This document shows positions 54,449 to 64,000 of a stretch of DNA of 64,000 nt, piece by piece. A program made the translations under genes and the position numbers. This DNA comes from Pyrenochaeta sp. MPI-SDFR-AT-0127. Taxonomy: Eukaryota; Ascomycota; Dothideomycetes; Pleosporales; Cucurbitariaceae. The notes under the pieces were generated by a model. The model was not told the origin of the DNA. It ran no database searches and saw nothing but the letters and a program-made list of their open reading frames with translations. How positions within the stretch are numbered: the first letter of the stretch is position 1; every line of letters starts with the position of its first letter. The stretch lies in the NCBI GenBank assembly GCA_020747015.1, contig JAGTJM010000052.1, positions 1 to 64,000 of the forward strand, written 5' to 3'.

Positions 54449-54918
54449 ATGCAGCTCTTCAACCTCGCTTTCCTCGGCCTCGCCACCTCCTCCCTCGCTG
54501 CCGTGCTCCCCCGCTCGCAGTACGGCTCCTGGGACGTCAGCGTCACAAAGTCCGCCTTCGCCAACGGCTTCCAGTCGCAGACCGTTTCTGCCGTCTTCAC
54601 CTCCGACTCATACCCGGAGGGCGTGACCTCTACCTGCAGCTGGGTTAACAACCCAGCCAACGACCCGTCAGAGACGAGCAGCTGCGACAATGCGTCGTTC
54701 AGCTATGAGTACGATGGACAGAGTGAGTATAATCAATTCTGGTAAATTATGACAATGGTTCGCTAAGACGATACACAGCCATCTCGCTCCAGCAGACTGT
54801 TGAGCTGCCCAACCAGCAGACTGTCTTTGGCAGTGCTGCATTGGAGCTGAAGAGCGACGCTGTTGGACGCACCTTCAAGGGAGAGGCCAAGGTCGATGTC
54901 ACTTCGGCTATTGCTTAA
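54449..54918 (+). CDS. Small secreted protein, beta-rich, two cysteines
   Basis: Two exons: 54449-54722 and 54779-54918, with a 56-bp intron (GTGAGT donor, ACACAG acceptor). Product 137 residues. The signal peptide is about residues 1-18 (QLFNLAFLGLATSSLAA), followed by LPRSQYG with a possible Kex2-like basic site. The mature part alternates polar and hydrophobic residues (WDVSVTKSAF, QTVSAVFTSD, FSYEYDGQTISLQQTVELP, VFGSALELK, FKGEAKVDVTSAIA), suggesting a small beta-sandwich or barrel. It has two cysteines (in TSTCSW and SSCDNAS) likely to form one disulfide. It is somewhat like the Alt a 1/AA1-like secreted beta-barrel proteins, but I cannot confirm that. Upstream TATA box and codon choice suggest high expression. 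Role unknown. Confidence 0.8.
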
Positions 54919-55241
54919 ACGCCAGCAATTACTCGGCTCATCTGGACAAGAGGACGATATACAGCCTCCCCAAGCTACATACAACGACAAGAGATATAAT
55001 CCTTTGATCTGTAATGTAATGAATTTGATCAATAGCTCTACGAGTTCTTTGTTGCCACAAAAAGAGGACACCAACCCATAACAATTCCTGACGCCGTTGC
55101 CAATGATAGTGTGAAATCTGAGTGACATACGCCAGTGAACCTAATACAGTGTTCTGATCGTCCCTCGCCTCGCTTGTGATGATGGGAACTGAAAGTGAGT
55201 GAAAAGGAAGTTGCCTGAATGGGCAGGAAACCGCGCTGAAG
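54919..55241. other. Convergent 3' intergenic region, no gene seen
   Basis: These 323 bases hold the 3' flanks of the secreted-protein gene and the E2 gene. Nothing else is recognisable. Confidence 0.5.
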
Positions 55242-56087
55242 TTACGCTTCACCAAATAGACGGGCGGTGATGTCGCCCATATAAGCTTCTTCAAGCTCAT
55301 AATCCTCGCCGCCCATCTTGTCAATGCCAACGTACTCGAAAGCAGCCACGACGGCCTCGACATCAAAACCCATTGCAACGAAGCGGTCCACGAGATTCTT
55401 GTTGTAGCCGTGGTATCTGTAGCAAGTTAGTGTGGTGGACAAGTAGTGCATGTGTGGGGATGCATACGCTGCCAATTTGACCTTCTCTTCAGCTTGCTTC
55501 GCTTGTTGGGCCTTCTTTTTGATCGACTCGGCTGTGGCACCTCCACTTCCTCCTGCAATCTCTTTCTTGGGTGCACCCGCGTACTTGACAGCCCATTCGC
55601 GGGCCTTGTGTTCAAACTCGGCAGGGTTCCGGATCAGCATACCGGCTACTTCGGCGTCTTGTGGATCTTTCGGTTCGGGGGTGCTGAGGAGGGACTGGAG
55701 GGAGATGAGGGCAGACTTGATTGTCAATACGGGAGACCATTGCGATGATAGTGTGTCCAAGCAGATAGCACCCTGGTCCAGTCAGCAACTCGAAGCATGC
55801 ATTCATAACTATACTGTGGTACACACCGTCTGTGAGCTGACATTGGGGTGCCAGATCTTGGTCTCGAACTTCATAATCGGTGGGCGGAACGGATACTCGC
55901 TGGGTATCTTGATGTCTACAAAGTACGTGGCGCCCTCGTACGGTGTGTCTGGCGGCCCGTAGAACTGGCCTCGAAGGTGTGTGAAGTCCTCGCCATTGCC
56001 TGCTGGCTCGACAATGATCTTGGAGAGCTGGTCGTTGTGGATGTCGTGGATCTCCTTCTGGATACGGCGAGTGCGATTGGAGGCCAT
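55242..56087 (-). CDS. ubc1: Ubiquitin-conjugating enzyme E2 with C-terminal UBA (Ubc1/UBE2K type)
   Basis: Three exons: 56087-55827, 55772-55468 and 55416-55242, with introns of 54 and 51 bp. Product 246 residues. The UBC fold covers residues 1 to about 150: basic first helix (NRTRRIQKEIHDI), FYGPPDTPYEGATYFVDI, YPFRPPIMKF, the WHPNV (HPN) motif, and the active-site cysteine at position 91 in GAICLD, followed by SPVLTIKSALISLQSLL. A Lys/Ala-rich linker leads to a C-terminal UBA domain (about 200-246: VDRFVAMGFDVEAVVAAFEYVG). This order is the hallmark of yeast Ubc1 and human UBE2K, which build K48-linked ubiquitin chains for proteasomal degradation. It is divergent from Rpt2, a functional neighbour in the same pathway. 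Confidence 0.96.
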
Positions 56088-56782
56088 TCTGGGAGCGAAC
56101 GGATATCGAGGTGGGGGAAAGGCGGGAGGAAGGAGATGAGAGGGCGTAGAATAGCAGAAGGTAGGCAGCAAGTTGGTACTAGCCCTGAACCTGAGTGTCA
56201 GCCTGGGGCTACGACGGCGCCAACTGATGCGGGGAGTGAGTCAATCAGGCGGTAGAGCTGGGCTGTTGCACGCAAAGAGTAATGATTGCTGGAAGGGGTA
56301 ATCAGATAGAATCAAGCAGTACCTACGCCGAGATAGTCTGGTTGCGTCAAACTCAAAGCTGCGTCGTTATAGAGCACCTTGGATGGAGCGTGGGAAGGCC
56401 TCAGGATGGCCAGCGGGGTTGGACGATGGCTGCAAGTATTCACGGAACTGTGGGGAGAGTGACGCAGAAGGGAAGCTGGAGTGTATTCGAATACAAAGTG
56501 GAACTGTCTATCGCTATCAGATCACAGTCTGACGTGTCTGTCGGTCTCTGTGGGGATTGGTGAGGCCGAAGTCAAGGCAAAGCGGCCAGTGACGCCACAG
56601 CTGCCAAGCCCGGCAGCCTCTCTGAGCTTCGCCGAAGGAGCCACCATCAACATTACAAACACCACCACCGCCTCACCTCCGCCATCGCCTCACCACCCCG
56701 CCGATCCCCCGTGCGCCCTTTTCCTAGACCGCTGTGATACCAGAGACCTGCGAGTGCGCCGTTGTAGACCTGTTTGCGTGCC
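56088..56782. promoter_or_regulatory. Divergent promoter region between Ubc1 and Rpt2
   Basis: These 695 bases separate two ubiquitin-proteasome genes. The part before Rpt2 (about 56640-56710) is a CA/CC-rich leader. I looked for the fungal proteasome-associated control element (GGTGGCAAA) known from yeast and did not see an exact copy. Confidence 0.4.
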
Positions 56783-58347
56783 ATGGTGAGTCCTGCCGCC
56801 CTGCATAGTCTTGTGAAGCAGCATACTGAAAGATAGCCAGGGTAACCAGCAGTCGAGTGCTGGAGGTGGCGGGCCTCCAGGAGACGACAAGAGCAAGAAG
56901 GACAAGGTATGTGGCCGTGCAGCTGCCTATAACGCGTGGCACATTCACGGGACTGACGTGTTTGTGTGCAGAAGGATAAGCCAAAGTACGAGCCTCCACC
57001 ACAGCCTACCACCCGCATCGGCAGGAAGAAGAAGAAGGCTGCCGGCCCAAGTGCTGCGGCCAAGCTCCCCATCGTCTACCCGACCGCGCGATGCAAACTA
57101 CGATATCTGCGGATGCAGCGCATCCACGACCATCTGCTGCTGGAGGAGGAGTACGTTGAGAACCAGGAGCGCCTAAGAAAGGCCAAGGCGGTCAAGGAAG
57201 GAAACGCCCCTGCGCCCACTGGTGGGGAGGATGCCGCAGATCGAAATGCCGACGAGAGGTCGCGGGTCGACGACATGCGAGGCAGCCCTATGGGCGTCGG
57301 CAACTTGGAGGAGCTCATCGACGACGACCACGCCATCGTCTCCAGTGCCACCGGCCCCGAGTACTACGTCTCCATCATGTCGTTTGTCGACAAGGACCTC
57401 CTAGAGCCCGGCGCGAGCATCCTCCTGCACCACAAGTCGGTGTCAGTCGTCGGTGTGCTCACAGACGATGCAGACCCGCTGGTGTCAGTCATGAAGCTGG
57501 ATAAGGCGCCGACCGAGTCGTACGCGGATATCGGTGGCTTGGAGCAGCAGATTCAAGAAGTGCGAGAGGCCGTCGAGCTACCGCTACTACATCCAGAGCT
57601 ATACGAAGAGATGGGTATCAAGCCGCCAAAGGGTGTCATTCTGTACGGTGCGCCGGGTACCGGAAAGACATTGCTGGCCAAAGCTGTGGCGAATCAGACC
57701 AGCGCGACATTCCTACGCATTGTAGGAAGTGAGCTGATCCAGAAGTACCTGGGAGACGGCCCCAGGCTAGTGCGACAACTTTTCCAGACCGCCGCCGAAA
57801 ACGCACCGTCTATCGTGTTCATCGACGAAATTGACGCCATTGGTACGAAGCGTTATGAATCCACATCCGGAGGTGAGCGTGAGATTCAGCGGACTATGCT
57901 GGAGCTTCTCAACCAGCTCGACGGTTTCGATGATCGTGGAGACGTCAAGGTCATCATGGCCACCAACAAAATCGAGACGCTCGATCCTGCCTTAATTCGT
58001 CCTGGTCGTATTGACCGAAAGATTCTCTTTGAGAACCCTGACCGTAAGTGTGCACTACTCCTATGTACATCCGTCTATCTACTAACCCGCGTACAGAGAC
58101 GACTAAGAAGAAGATCTTCACACTCCATACGTCTAAGATGTCACTCAACGAGGACGTCGATCTCGACGAGTTCATCAACCAGAAGGACGACCTTTCTGGT
58201 GCCGACATCAAGGCCATCTGCTCTGAAGCCGGTCTCATGGCGCTCCGCGAGCGCAGGATGCGGGTGAACATGGAAGACTTCCGTACCGCGAGGGAACGAG
58301 TACTGAAAACCAAGACCGAGGGTGAACCTGAGGGCCTGTACTTGTAA
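56783..58347 (+). CDS. rpt2: 26S proteasome regulatory ATPase subunit Rpt2
   Basis: Four exons: 56783-56785 (the ATG alone), 56841-56906, 56972-58043 and 58097-58347. The introns are 55, 65 and 53 bp, and the product is 463 residues. The start follows from the conserved N-myristoylation sequence: splicing the lone ATG to exon 2 gives MGNQQSSAGGGG, as in Rpt2 proteins. After a basic KKKK patch come the OB-like region (about 110-190), the AAA+ core with Walker A GAPGTGKT (249-256), Walker B IVFIDEIDAIG (about 303), the SRH region (ATNKIETLDPALIRPGR), and the C-terminal HbYX motif LYL that docks into the 20S ring. Rpt2 gates the 20S core and unfolds substrates in the 19S particle. An insert around residues 80-105 makes it slightly longer than the roughly 437-440 usual. 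Confidence 0.97.
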
Positions 58348-59026
58348 GCGTACGCAGGATGAAGAGCAAGATTTATCTTTGGGTAGTACAGCCAAGATTC
58401 AAGAGCTGCTCGAGATGTGTATCAGTAAATGGTGAAGAGTTGGCCATTAATGGGAGCATCACAATCTTCATAGCCCGCCGTACTTGTGCTGCTTGTTTGG
58501 TGCTATTTGCGACCCATCGTGCCTCTTTCCCTATTCTTCTAGTCGTGCCTGCCCTATCACCCAAGTCAGTAGCAACACCCCACTCTTCAGCATCACGACA
58601 ATACCTTGCCGCTCTCATTGCCCTCCTCATTGATCACTTCTACTCCTCACAGTTCGTGTCCGTTCGACCATTTGATGATGAGTTGGCCTTTATCATACTA
58701 ATACATCTATTGGAAACTCCACCTTACGGTTATACGGGAAGCCCATCATGCCGCCCATACATCGCGCTCGTTTGAAGAAAACACAAGGAAGTTAAGGTCT
58801 TGGTATTCACCTTCACCTCAATGCTTGGGTGTTTGCTCCACTATATAAGAGTGAGAGAGTAATGCTGCCACTCGCACGGCCCAGATACATAAACCTGCGC
58901 TTCCTTTTCTCCACATATTTCCTACTCTACCTGAACTTACAGTGCGCCAGATAACAATCTCTGCCACTCCTGCAGTCTTCCAACGGGGAAATTAGAATAC
59001 TGGGGTGATTCAGCAGCCTGACCATC
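58348..59026. other. Intergenic, no gene seen
   Basis: These 679 bases hold the 3' flank of Rpt2 and the promoter of the next gene. A 138-codon frame at 58359-58775 has no resemblance to a protein family. Confidence 0.5.
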
Positions 59027-60972
59027 ATGGAGATCGAAGCCCCGACATTCAGCTCTCTCAACAAACCTCAAAAGCGAGCCCTCATCCTCCGCGATCGGCT
59101 TCGCTACAGAGATCCGCGCCACTTGGACACCTACATCGAAGGCATCACCAATGACGAGCCGCCAACATATGGGTTGCTCAATGGTATCGTCCACCCGCCA
59201 CTCACCTTGGTTACTCTCAAGGACACTGCAACTCGCTTCGATGTTGGAAATGTTCTCTTTCCCGAAGAGAATAATGCGGTGCACTGCGTTCACTTCGAGG
59301 TGGAAGATGGCCACATTGAAGTACACACCAAGGACGCCCTAGACCATGATGACGCAAACTTGGATTCAGTTGCCATCCATCAATTTATTGCAGGTACAAT
59401 GGTTCCAATGTTCAAGGATAAGTTTCTAGCAATTTTAGCTAGGAAGAACAAGATCAATGAAGCTCGGCGTGCAGCATACAACATGCCGAAGCAGCCACCG
59501 GCGCCAATTGTTGAAGGCAAGGTACAATGACTCAAGTTACATTTCTTCGGATACAATTTAATTGCTGAGGCTTTTACAGACGCTTAAGCGGTTTGATTCA
59601 ACCTGGGTGAGCCAGACCAGCGACAAATCTCAGTGTAAGTATGCTGTCAAGTCAATATTGCCCACTAACAATCACAGCGCAAAGGATGCAAAAGCGCAGG
59701 CCAGGCGATCCTGTCATGAAACATTCGTCCAACGCGCGAAAACAGTTTGGACTCGACGCCATTCCTGATGACATGAAGAGTGCAACGTTCAACACCATCC
59801 CGAATCAGATCAAGGTAGACTTGTTCAACAACATAGTCAACACGGCTTTTCCCAGCTTCGACAACCTGATGATGGCATCCTGGAACGTCATCTCCATTTA
59901 CTCGGCTTGTGGAACTGACTTCCCAGAGCTTCATAAAGCTGTCATTGATCTCAAAGATGTACTCGAAGATTTTGATGAAGCACTAGGAATGCGTGTCGAG
60001 CGTTCAAAGCCCAAACATCGGAAAGAGTTCGGTCCTGTTTCCCAAAATGGTGCCATTGAACAAGCCTTATTACGACGTGCACATAAGGATGTAGAAGACA
60101 GCCAGAACTCTGCAGCTCAGGACGTCAGAAGTACCACCAACTTCAGTGCTTCGCAGCGGAATCGGAGCGATATTGAGGTCGATCAATCAACAGTCGATAA
60201 CTCGGAATGGATAGGTGGCATGCCACCGCCGAGCACTTACCAACGAGACTCGCATCCTAAAGAAAACAAAGAACAAGCTCAAGACATACTGCCCGGTTCT
60301 GGCCTAATAACTGAAGACAATCTCCGTAAACCCACTTTGCGACCAAACCGAAGCCCCTCCTTAGGAAATCAACGGAGCGTCAGCGTTTCAAGCTCAACAC
60401 GATCTTCTTCCTCCCAGCAGCGTGCTCAGTCACCTCGTGAGCGTGTCAAGAAAGTTCCCCAACCGAACGGTAGCGCTGGTAAAGAGAAAAGCAATAGCAA
60501 CAATGGAAAAGACTCTAGCCCCGAAGCAGTCGCCCAGCACAAAGTGTACGCCTCGTCTATCAGCAACACCAACAAGCAAATTGCTGCTGCTGCGCGGTTG
60601 GACGATGTTGACGAGCAACTCGAGCATGAACAAAATCAAGACCAAGGGCCACCGCTGAAAAAGAGGAAAATGTACAGCAGTGCGCAACTCCGCCAGAGAT
60701 ATAGCGAAACTAAAAGAAATTTGACTCGAACGCATGGTACAATTTTCAATGCCCCACAAAATCAGGTGATGCGATTGCAACGCCTTGAGGAGGCGGTTAA
60801 GAAAAGAGAACAAGAGGAAAAGGCGGTCGGGGAGATGAATCAACCAGTGCTAGGAACGGAGTTGGGTCGCAAGGATGAGTCTCTGGAGCAGTCGATGTTG
60901 GGTGCGAAGAAGCCAATGGGCTGTGCACCTGTGGCTCCTATGCTGCACAACCGAAAGGACATGGATGGATAG
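59027..60972 (+). CDS. Conserved-looking fungal protein of unknown function, disordered C-terminus
   Basis: Three exons: 59027-59521, 59580-59634 and 59678-60972, with introns of 58 and 43 bp. Product 614 residues. The N-terminal 300 residues look folded: a basic helix (PQKRALILRDRLRYRDPRHLD), a beta-rich part (PPLTLVTLKDTATRFDVGNVLF), a helical part with RRPGDPVMK, and a segment NIVNTAFPSFDNLMMASWNVISIYSACG. The rest is low-complexity, rich in Ser, Gln, Asn and charged residues. It includes a strong nuclear-localisation-like patch (PLKKRKM) followed by a predicted coiled-coil (LRQRYSETKRNL, LQRLEEAVKKREQEEKAV). A nuclear regulatory or scaffold role is plausible but unproven. I do not recognise the family. 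Confidence 0.8.
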
Positions 60973-61737
60973 AACAGCCCCAATAGTTCACATCGTAGCC
61001 ATTAAGTAACTTTGACGGGTAGTGAATTGGTGAACTTGGTTAGTTGTCTGATTCAAGCGCACTGCCAGACAGGGTCAACTCAAACCAGATGGATCGAACA
61101 ATAAAATAATCCTCTCCATTCTCTATTCATGGTTATTCCAGCCTGTCACACATCATCCTTCTCTCTGCAGTTTGAAAGATACAATGAAACAGATCCAACC
61201 ACTCACACTCCTCTTAGTAATCAACAACGACTTACCACACTGCACCAAGACATCACCTCCACACAACGTCAACACAAGCTTTCCAAGCCACTGTATCGAG
61301 TCGTCCGATTGGAATGGGGGGGCATACGTCGGGTGACGGCGAAAATCGGAAGGCTGTACAGAAAGAAAGCATGTGGAGGAGCGACATCCTTGCTCAGGCC
61401 CCTTGGATCCCGGGTTTTCGGGTATACGAGGGGGGAGATCGGGGATCTTAGTGTGGAATGGGAGGGCAAAGTGTCTTGCGAGAATACGGGGAAAGGGGCT
61501 TGAGTTAGATTTGTAGATGGATTCCGGTGGCCGGGTCATGGGGTAGGGGCGAGTGAGTGTCGGAATTCAAAGTTTGATGGAAGGGAAAAGAGCAATAGTA
61601 AATGGTCTCATTGCAAGATGGAAGCACATTTTGGATGAAAAGTCAATACTTTTTTATATTTTGAAATTTCTTGACTACTAATCATTACCATTATCGCTTC
61701 AAGAGCGTTCGGTCATCATTCTTTTCGTGTGGCTTAT
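60973..61737. other. Convergent 3' intergenic region, no gene seen
   Basis: These 765 bases lie between convergent genes. Overlapping frames around 61129-61539 on both strands have no family resemblance; they may be 3' untranslated sequence. Confidence 0.45.
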
Positions 61738-63333
61738 CTAGTACTTTCCCCAGTACTTGCCCTTGCCCCTGCCGCCCTGCTGCTTAACAACAAAGACACC
61801 ACGGTCAATGGTGTTGACGACAACGTATCCAGAGCCGAGGAAGGTGTATGCCGACCAGGTACCACCGTTCCAGAGCGCATCACCACCGCCGGGCTTGACA
61901 TCATCCGGTGGGTAGACGTCAAAGTACGCAATCTCCTCGACCTTTGAGCCGTCAGGGAAACGGGGGATAGAGCTGACGTCGAGGATGCGGAGACCGGCCT
62001 GGTAGTTGGACTGGTAGTTCAGACCGTCGTAGACGTACTGGTTGTGGTCGACGGAACGGGTGGTTGACTTGTAGAGACCGGTGACCTTTGGCTTTTCAAG
62101 GTTCTGGATGTCCCAGATGTAGGTAACGGGGAAACCGTCCTTGGCAGGGGAATCGACGGCGGTGCGGTTGGGATCAATCTGACCCTCGTCGAGCTCGTCG
62201 TCCATGACAAGGTGAGTCTGCCAGTACGGGTCGAGAACCCAGCCCTGGTGAGTGTAAGAAGCGCCGACATAGGGGGTGCGTGAGATGATGGTAGAAGCAC
62301 CGACACCCTTCTTGTTGGTGACATCGTAGATGGTCAGGGTGTCTTCGTTGTAACCATAGCAAATGTCACGGCCGTAGTACTTCTTGTGGGGGCCACGGTA
62401 GACGATGCACTGAGCGTCGTGAGTGTAGCCATCTTGAGGCGCGCAGCCTTCAACATAGGGCTTAGTAGGGTTGTCGAGATTGATGAAAATGGGTCCACCG
62501 GCGCAGGTGTCGTTACGGCCGGGACGGCCACCGGATCCGCAGGCAACGGCGTAGTTCTTCTCCTCGTTGCCAACGACGGTGTGTGTACGTCCGGCAATAC
62601 CCTGGGTGATGTTGAGCCATGCAACATCCTTGCGGATGTCGAAGGTGTAGGGGTTCTTCGGGGAGAGCTTGAGGAGCTTCTTCAGATCGAAAAACTGAAC
62701 GCCGTGGCCTCTTCCCTCTGATCCCACAACTAGGGTGTCCCCGACCTTCTTGATTTCGCGCCAAATGACAGAGTCATTGTTTGCGGGGAGACGGCCAAGA
62801 TACTCAAGTTGACCATCCCTGGTCACCTCGGAGAAAGAGGTTCCGTGTGTTTGACCAATGGCAATAAACTCGCGGCCCTTGTGGGTCCAACCCCACGAAC
62901 CGGAGCCTTCGCCAATAGCATCGCCAAGCTCCTCATGTGTCTTGAAGTCGTACAAGTCCTACAATTGAGTTAGCATATGCTAAGGTAAATTATGTGAACA
63001 GGTGACATACAATTTTCTTGCACTTGTAGGTTTGATCTGCGTCGCCCTTGACAGCCTCAACGCGACCGTCCTTGCAGGCGATCTTGTTCTTGTTGCTGCG
63101 GTTCTTGGAGAATCCGTTCCACCTCTTGCTGTCGTACTCGCCGGCTGCGCGAGACTTTGCCCAAGCGGCCTGACACTGTTAGTATTTGGTGGCAGTTGAT
63201 GGGCACGATTGGCACTTACCTCCTTTCCGTTCATCATGAGTTCCATGACCTCTCCGGAGGCATATTCCGCATGTGTAAAGCCATGGCCAGCAGCCAATGG
63301 CAGCAAAGCAGTTGCGAGAGTAGCCCACTTCAT
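61738..63333 (-). CDS. Secreted LVIVD-repeat / choice-of-anchor-B-type protein
   Basis: Three exons: 63333-63220, 63169-63011 and 62958-61738, with introns of 50 and 52 bp. Product 497 residues. The start is the ATG at 63333; the frame opens four codons earlier only with TTG. The signal peptide is residues 1 to about 17 (KWATLATALLPLAAGHG). The body is a beta-propeller-like array of repeats: GHGVQFFDLKKLLKL, RTHTVVGNEEKNYAVACGS, IFINLDNPTKPYVEG, YTHDAQCIVYRGPHKKYYGR, NEDTLTIYDVTNKKGV, SYTHQGWVLD, VTYIWDIQNLEKPKV, QAGLRILDVSSIP and GYVVVNTIDRGVFVVK. This matches the choice-of-anchor-B / LVIVD family, seen in bacteria and fungi. No enzymatic role is established. Likely extracellular or wall-associated. 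Confidence 0.85.
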
Positions 63334-64000
63334 CTTTGCGAACAAGACTGCAAATTGACGTTTGGCAGTTGATGATGCAGCAACCTTGAGAGCGGAGACG
63401 TGGTACTTATATTCCCTTGTCGATGTGCGCTACCACCGACCATTGCCTCTCTCTTGTTCGTGGACGGTCGCGTGCGATGCGCCATTGATGACCATCATCC
63501 AGAGAACCTTCCTATCGCAGATGCTCCGAAATTTTAGTATTGGCATCCAAGGCCCGTATCGAAGCATTAACGTTGAGGTGGGCATGCAGTAGAGTGCTGG
63601 GCACGTCTTGGTATCAACATGGGAGAGTGCTCATTTGTCCCACGACCAGGTTCTGGCTTGGCACGTACTCCATGTGCGGTTCGAGAAGAGCGGGGAGGAT
63701 GCTGCGGCTCGAACTCGCCATGCTGCACGTCGGGAGGAGAGACAGGGCCACAGCGGATACGAGTCGACGACGGGCTGGCACATAATGTTGATAGGCAGAT
63801 GAATATACCGGAAAAGGAAGGTGCCAAGGATTGCCGGATTGCATTTGCGCCACAACAACCAACCGTGGGTGCCTTGTACCGACGCCAGGGCATCTTGGAG
63901 AAGGTCGGAGAAGGGGCTGCTGTCCTTAAGCCGAAGAAGGAGGCGTAGCCAGGGTGTCAAGAATTGCGCGGCATAGCATTGTGATGAGACGGAAAAAGCT
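63334..64000. other. Promoter flank and unassigned right edge
   Basis: This is the upstream region of the secreted LVIVD gene. Several overlapping frames of 60-110 codons occur on both strands at 63540-63960, but none resembles a protein family and none continues convincingly to the edge. Confidence 0.4.

Noticed and set aside
58359..58775. A 138-codon frame downstream of Rpt2
   Set aside because: It overlaps the expected 3' untranslated region and lacks any protein resemblance.

Overview
The window is filamentous-fungal nuclear DNA, most likely from an ascomycete and plausibly a Dothideomycete (lineage is inference). The reasons are short GT-AG introns of about 38-65 bp, HET-domain proteins, a Zn2Cys6 regulator, fungal rhodopsin-like membrane proteins, a lytic polysaccharide monooxygenase, small secreted proteins, and one sharply bounded AT-rich block of transposons decayed in the manner of repeat-induced point mutation (RIP). 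I translated and spliced every gene by hand; every multi-exon model given here closes in frame.

Layout. 1-16.7 kb: two giant intronless, divergent genes resembling bacterial Tc (toxin complex) proteins. The left one is a TcA-like subunit that runs off the left edge. The right one is a TcB-TcC fusion with an RHS core, a conserved self-cleavage triad and a C-terminal domain that looks like a PD-(D/E)XK nuclease. 17.4-29.3 kb: a HET protein, a glutathione S-transferase divergent from a Zn2Cys6 regulator, two rhodopsin-family 7-TM proteins, and an eight-exon multi-pass membrane protein that is invisible without splicing. 29.9-34.6 kb: an AT-rich block holding two stop-riddled Fot1/pogo-type elements, each with about 63-bp terminal inverted repeats and TA target duplications. 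They sit beside or inside what looks like a copia-type gag relic. 35.3-35.6 kb: a spliced gene for an 85-residue secreted protein with eight cysteines. 35.7-45.5 kb: gene-poor apart from an AA9-like LPMO at 40.2-41.0 kb. 45.5-54.9 kb: an MFS permease of the Dal5/Tna1 type, a second HET protein, a two-exon membrane protein and a small secreted protein. 55.2-63.3 kb: conserved housekeeping genes (Ubc1-type E2 and the proteasome ATPase Rpt2, divergent), an unknown nuclear-type protein and a secreted LVIVD/choice-of-anchor-B protein.

How they fit together. The Tc pair would work as one machine. In known systems TcA forms the translocation channel, and the TcB-TcC cocoon holds and releases a cleaved C-terminal effector. 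The shared 679-bp intergenic region suggests coordinated expression. The right arm (54-64 kb) is core chromosome. The middle (20-46 kb) has accessory character: HET genes, transporters and receptors, and a candidate effector next to RIP-degraded repeats.
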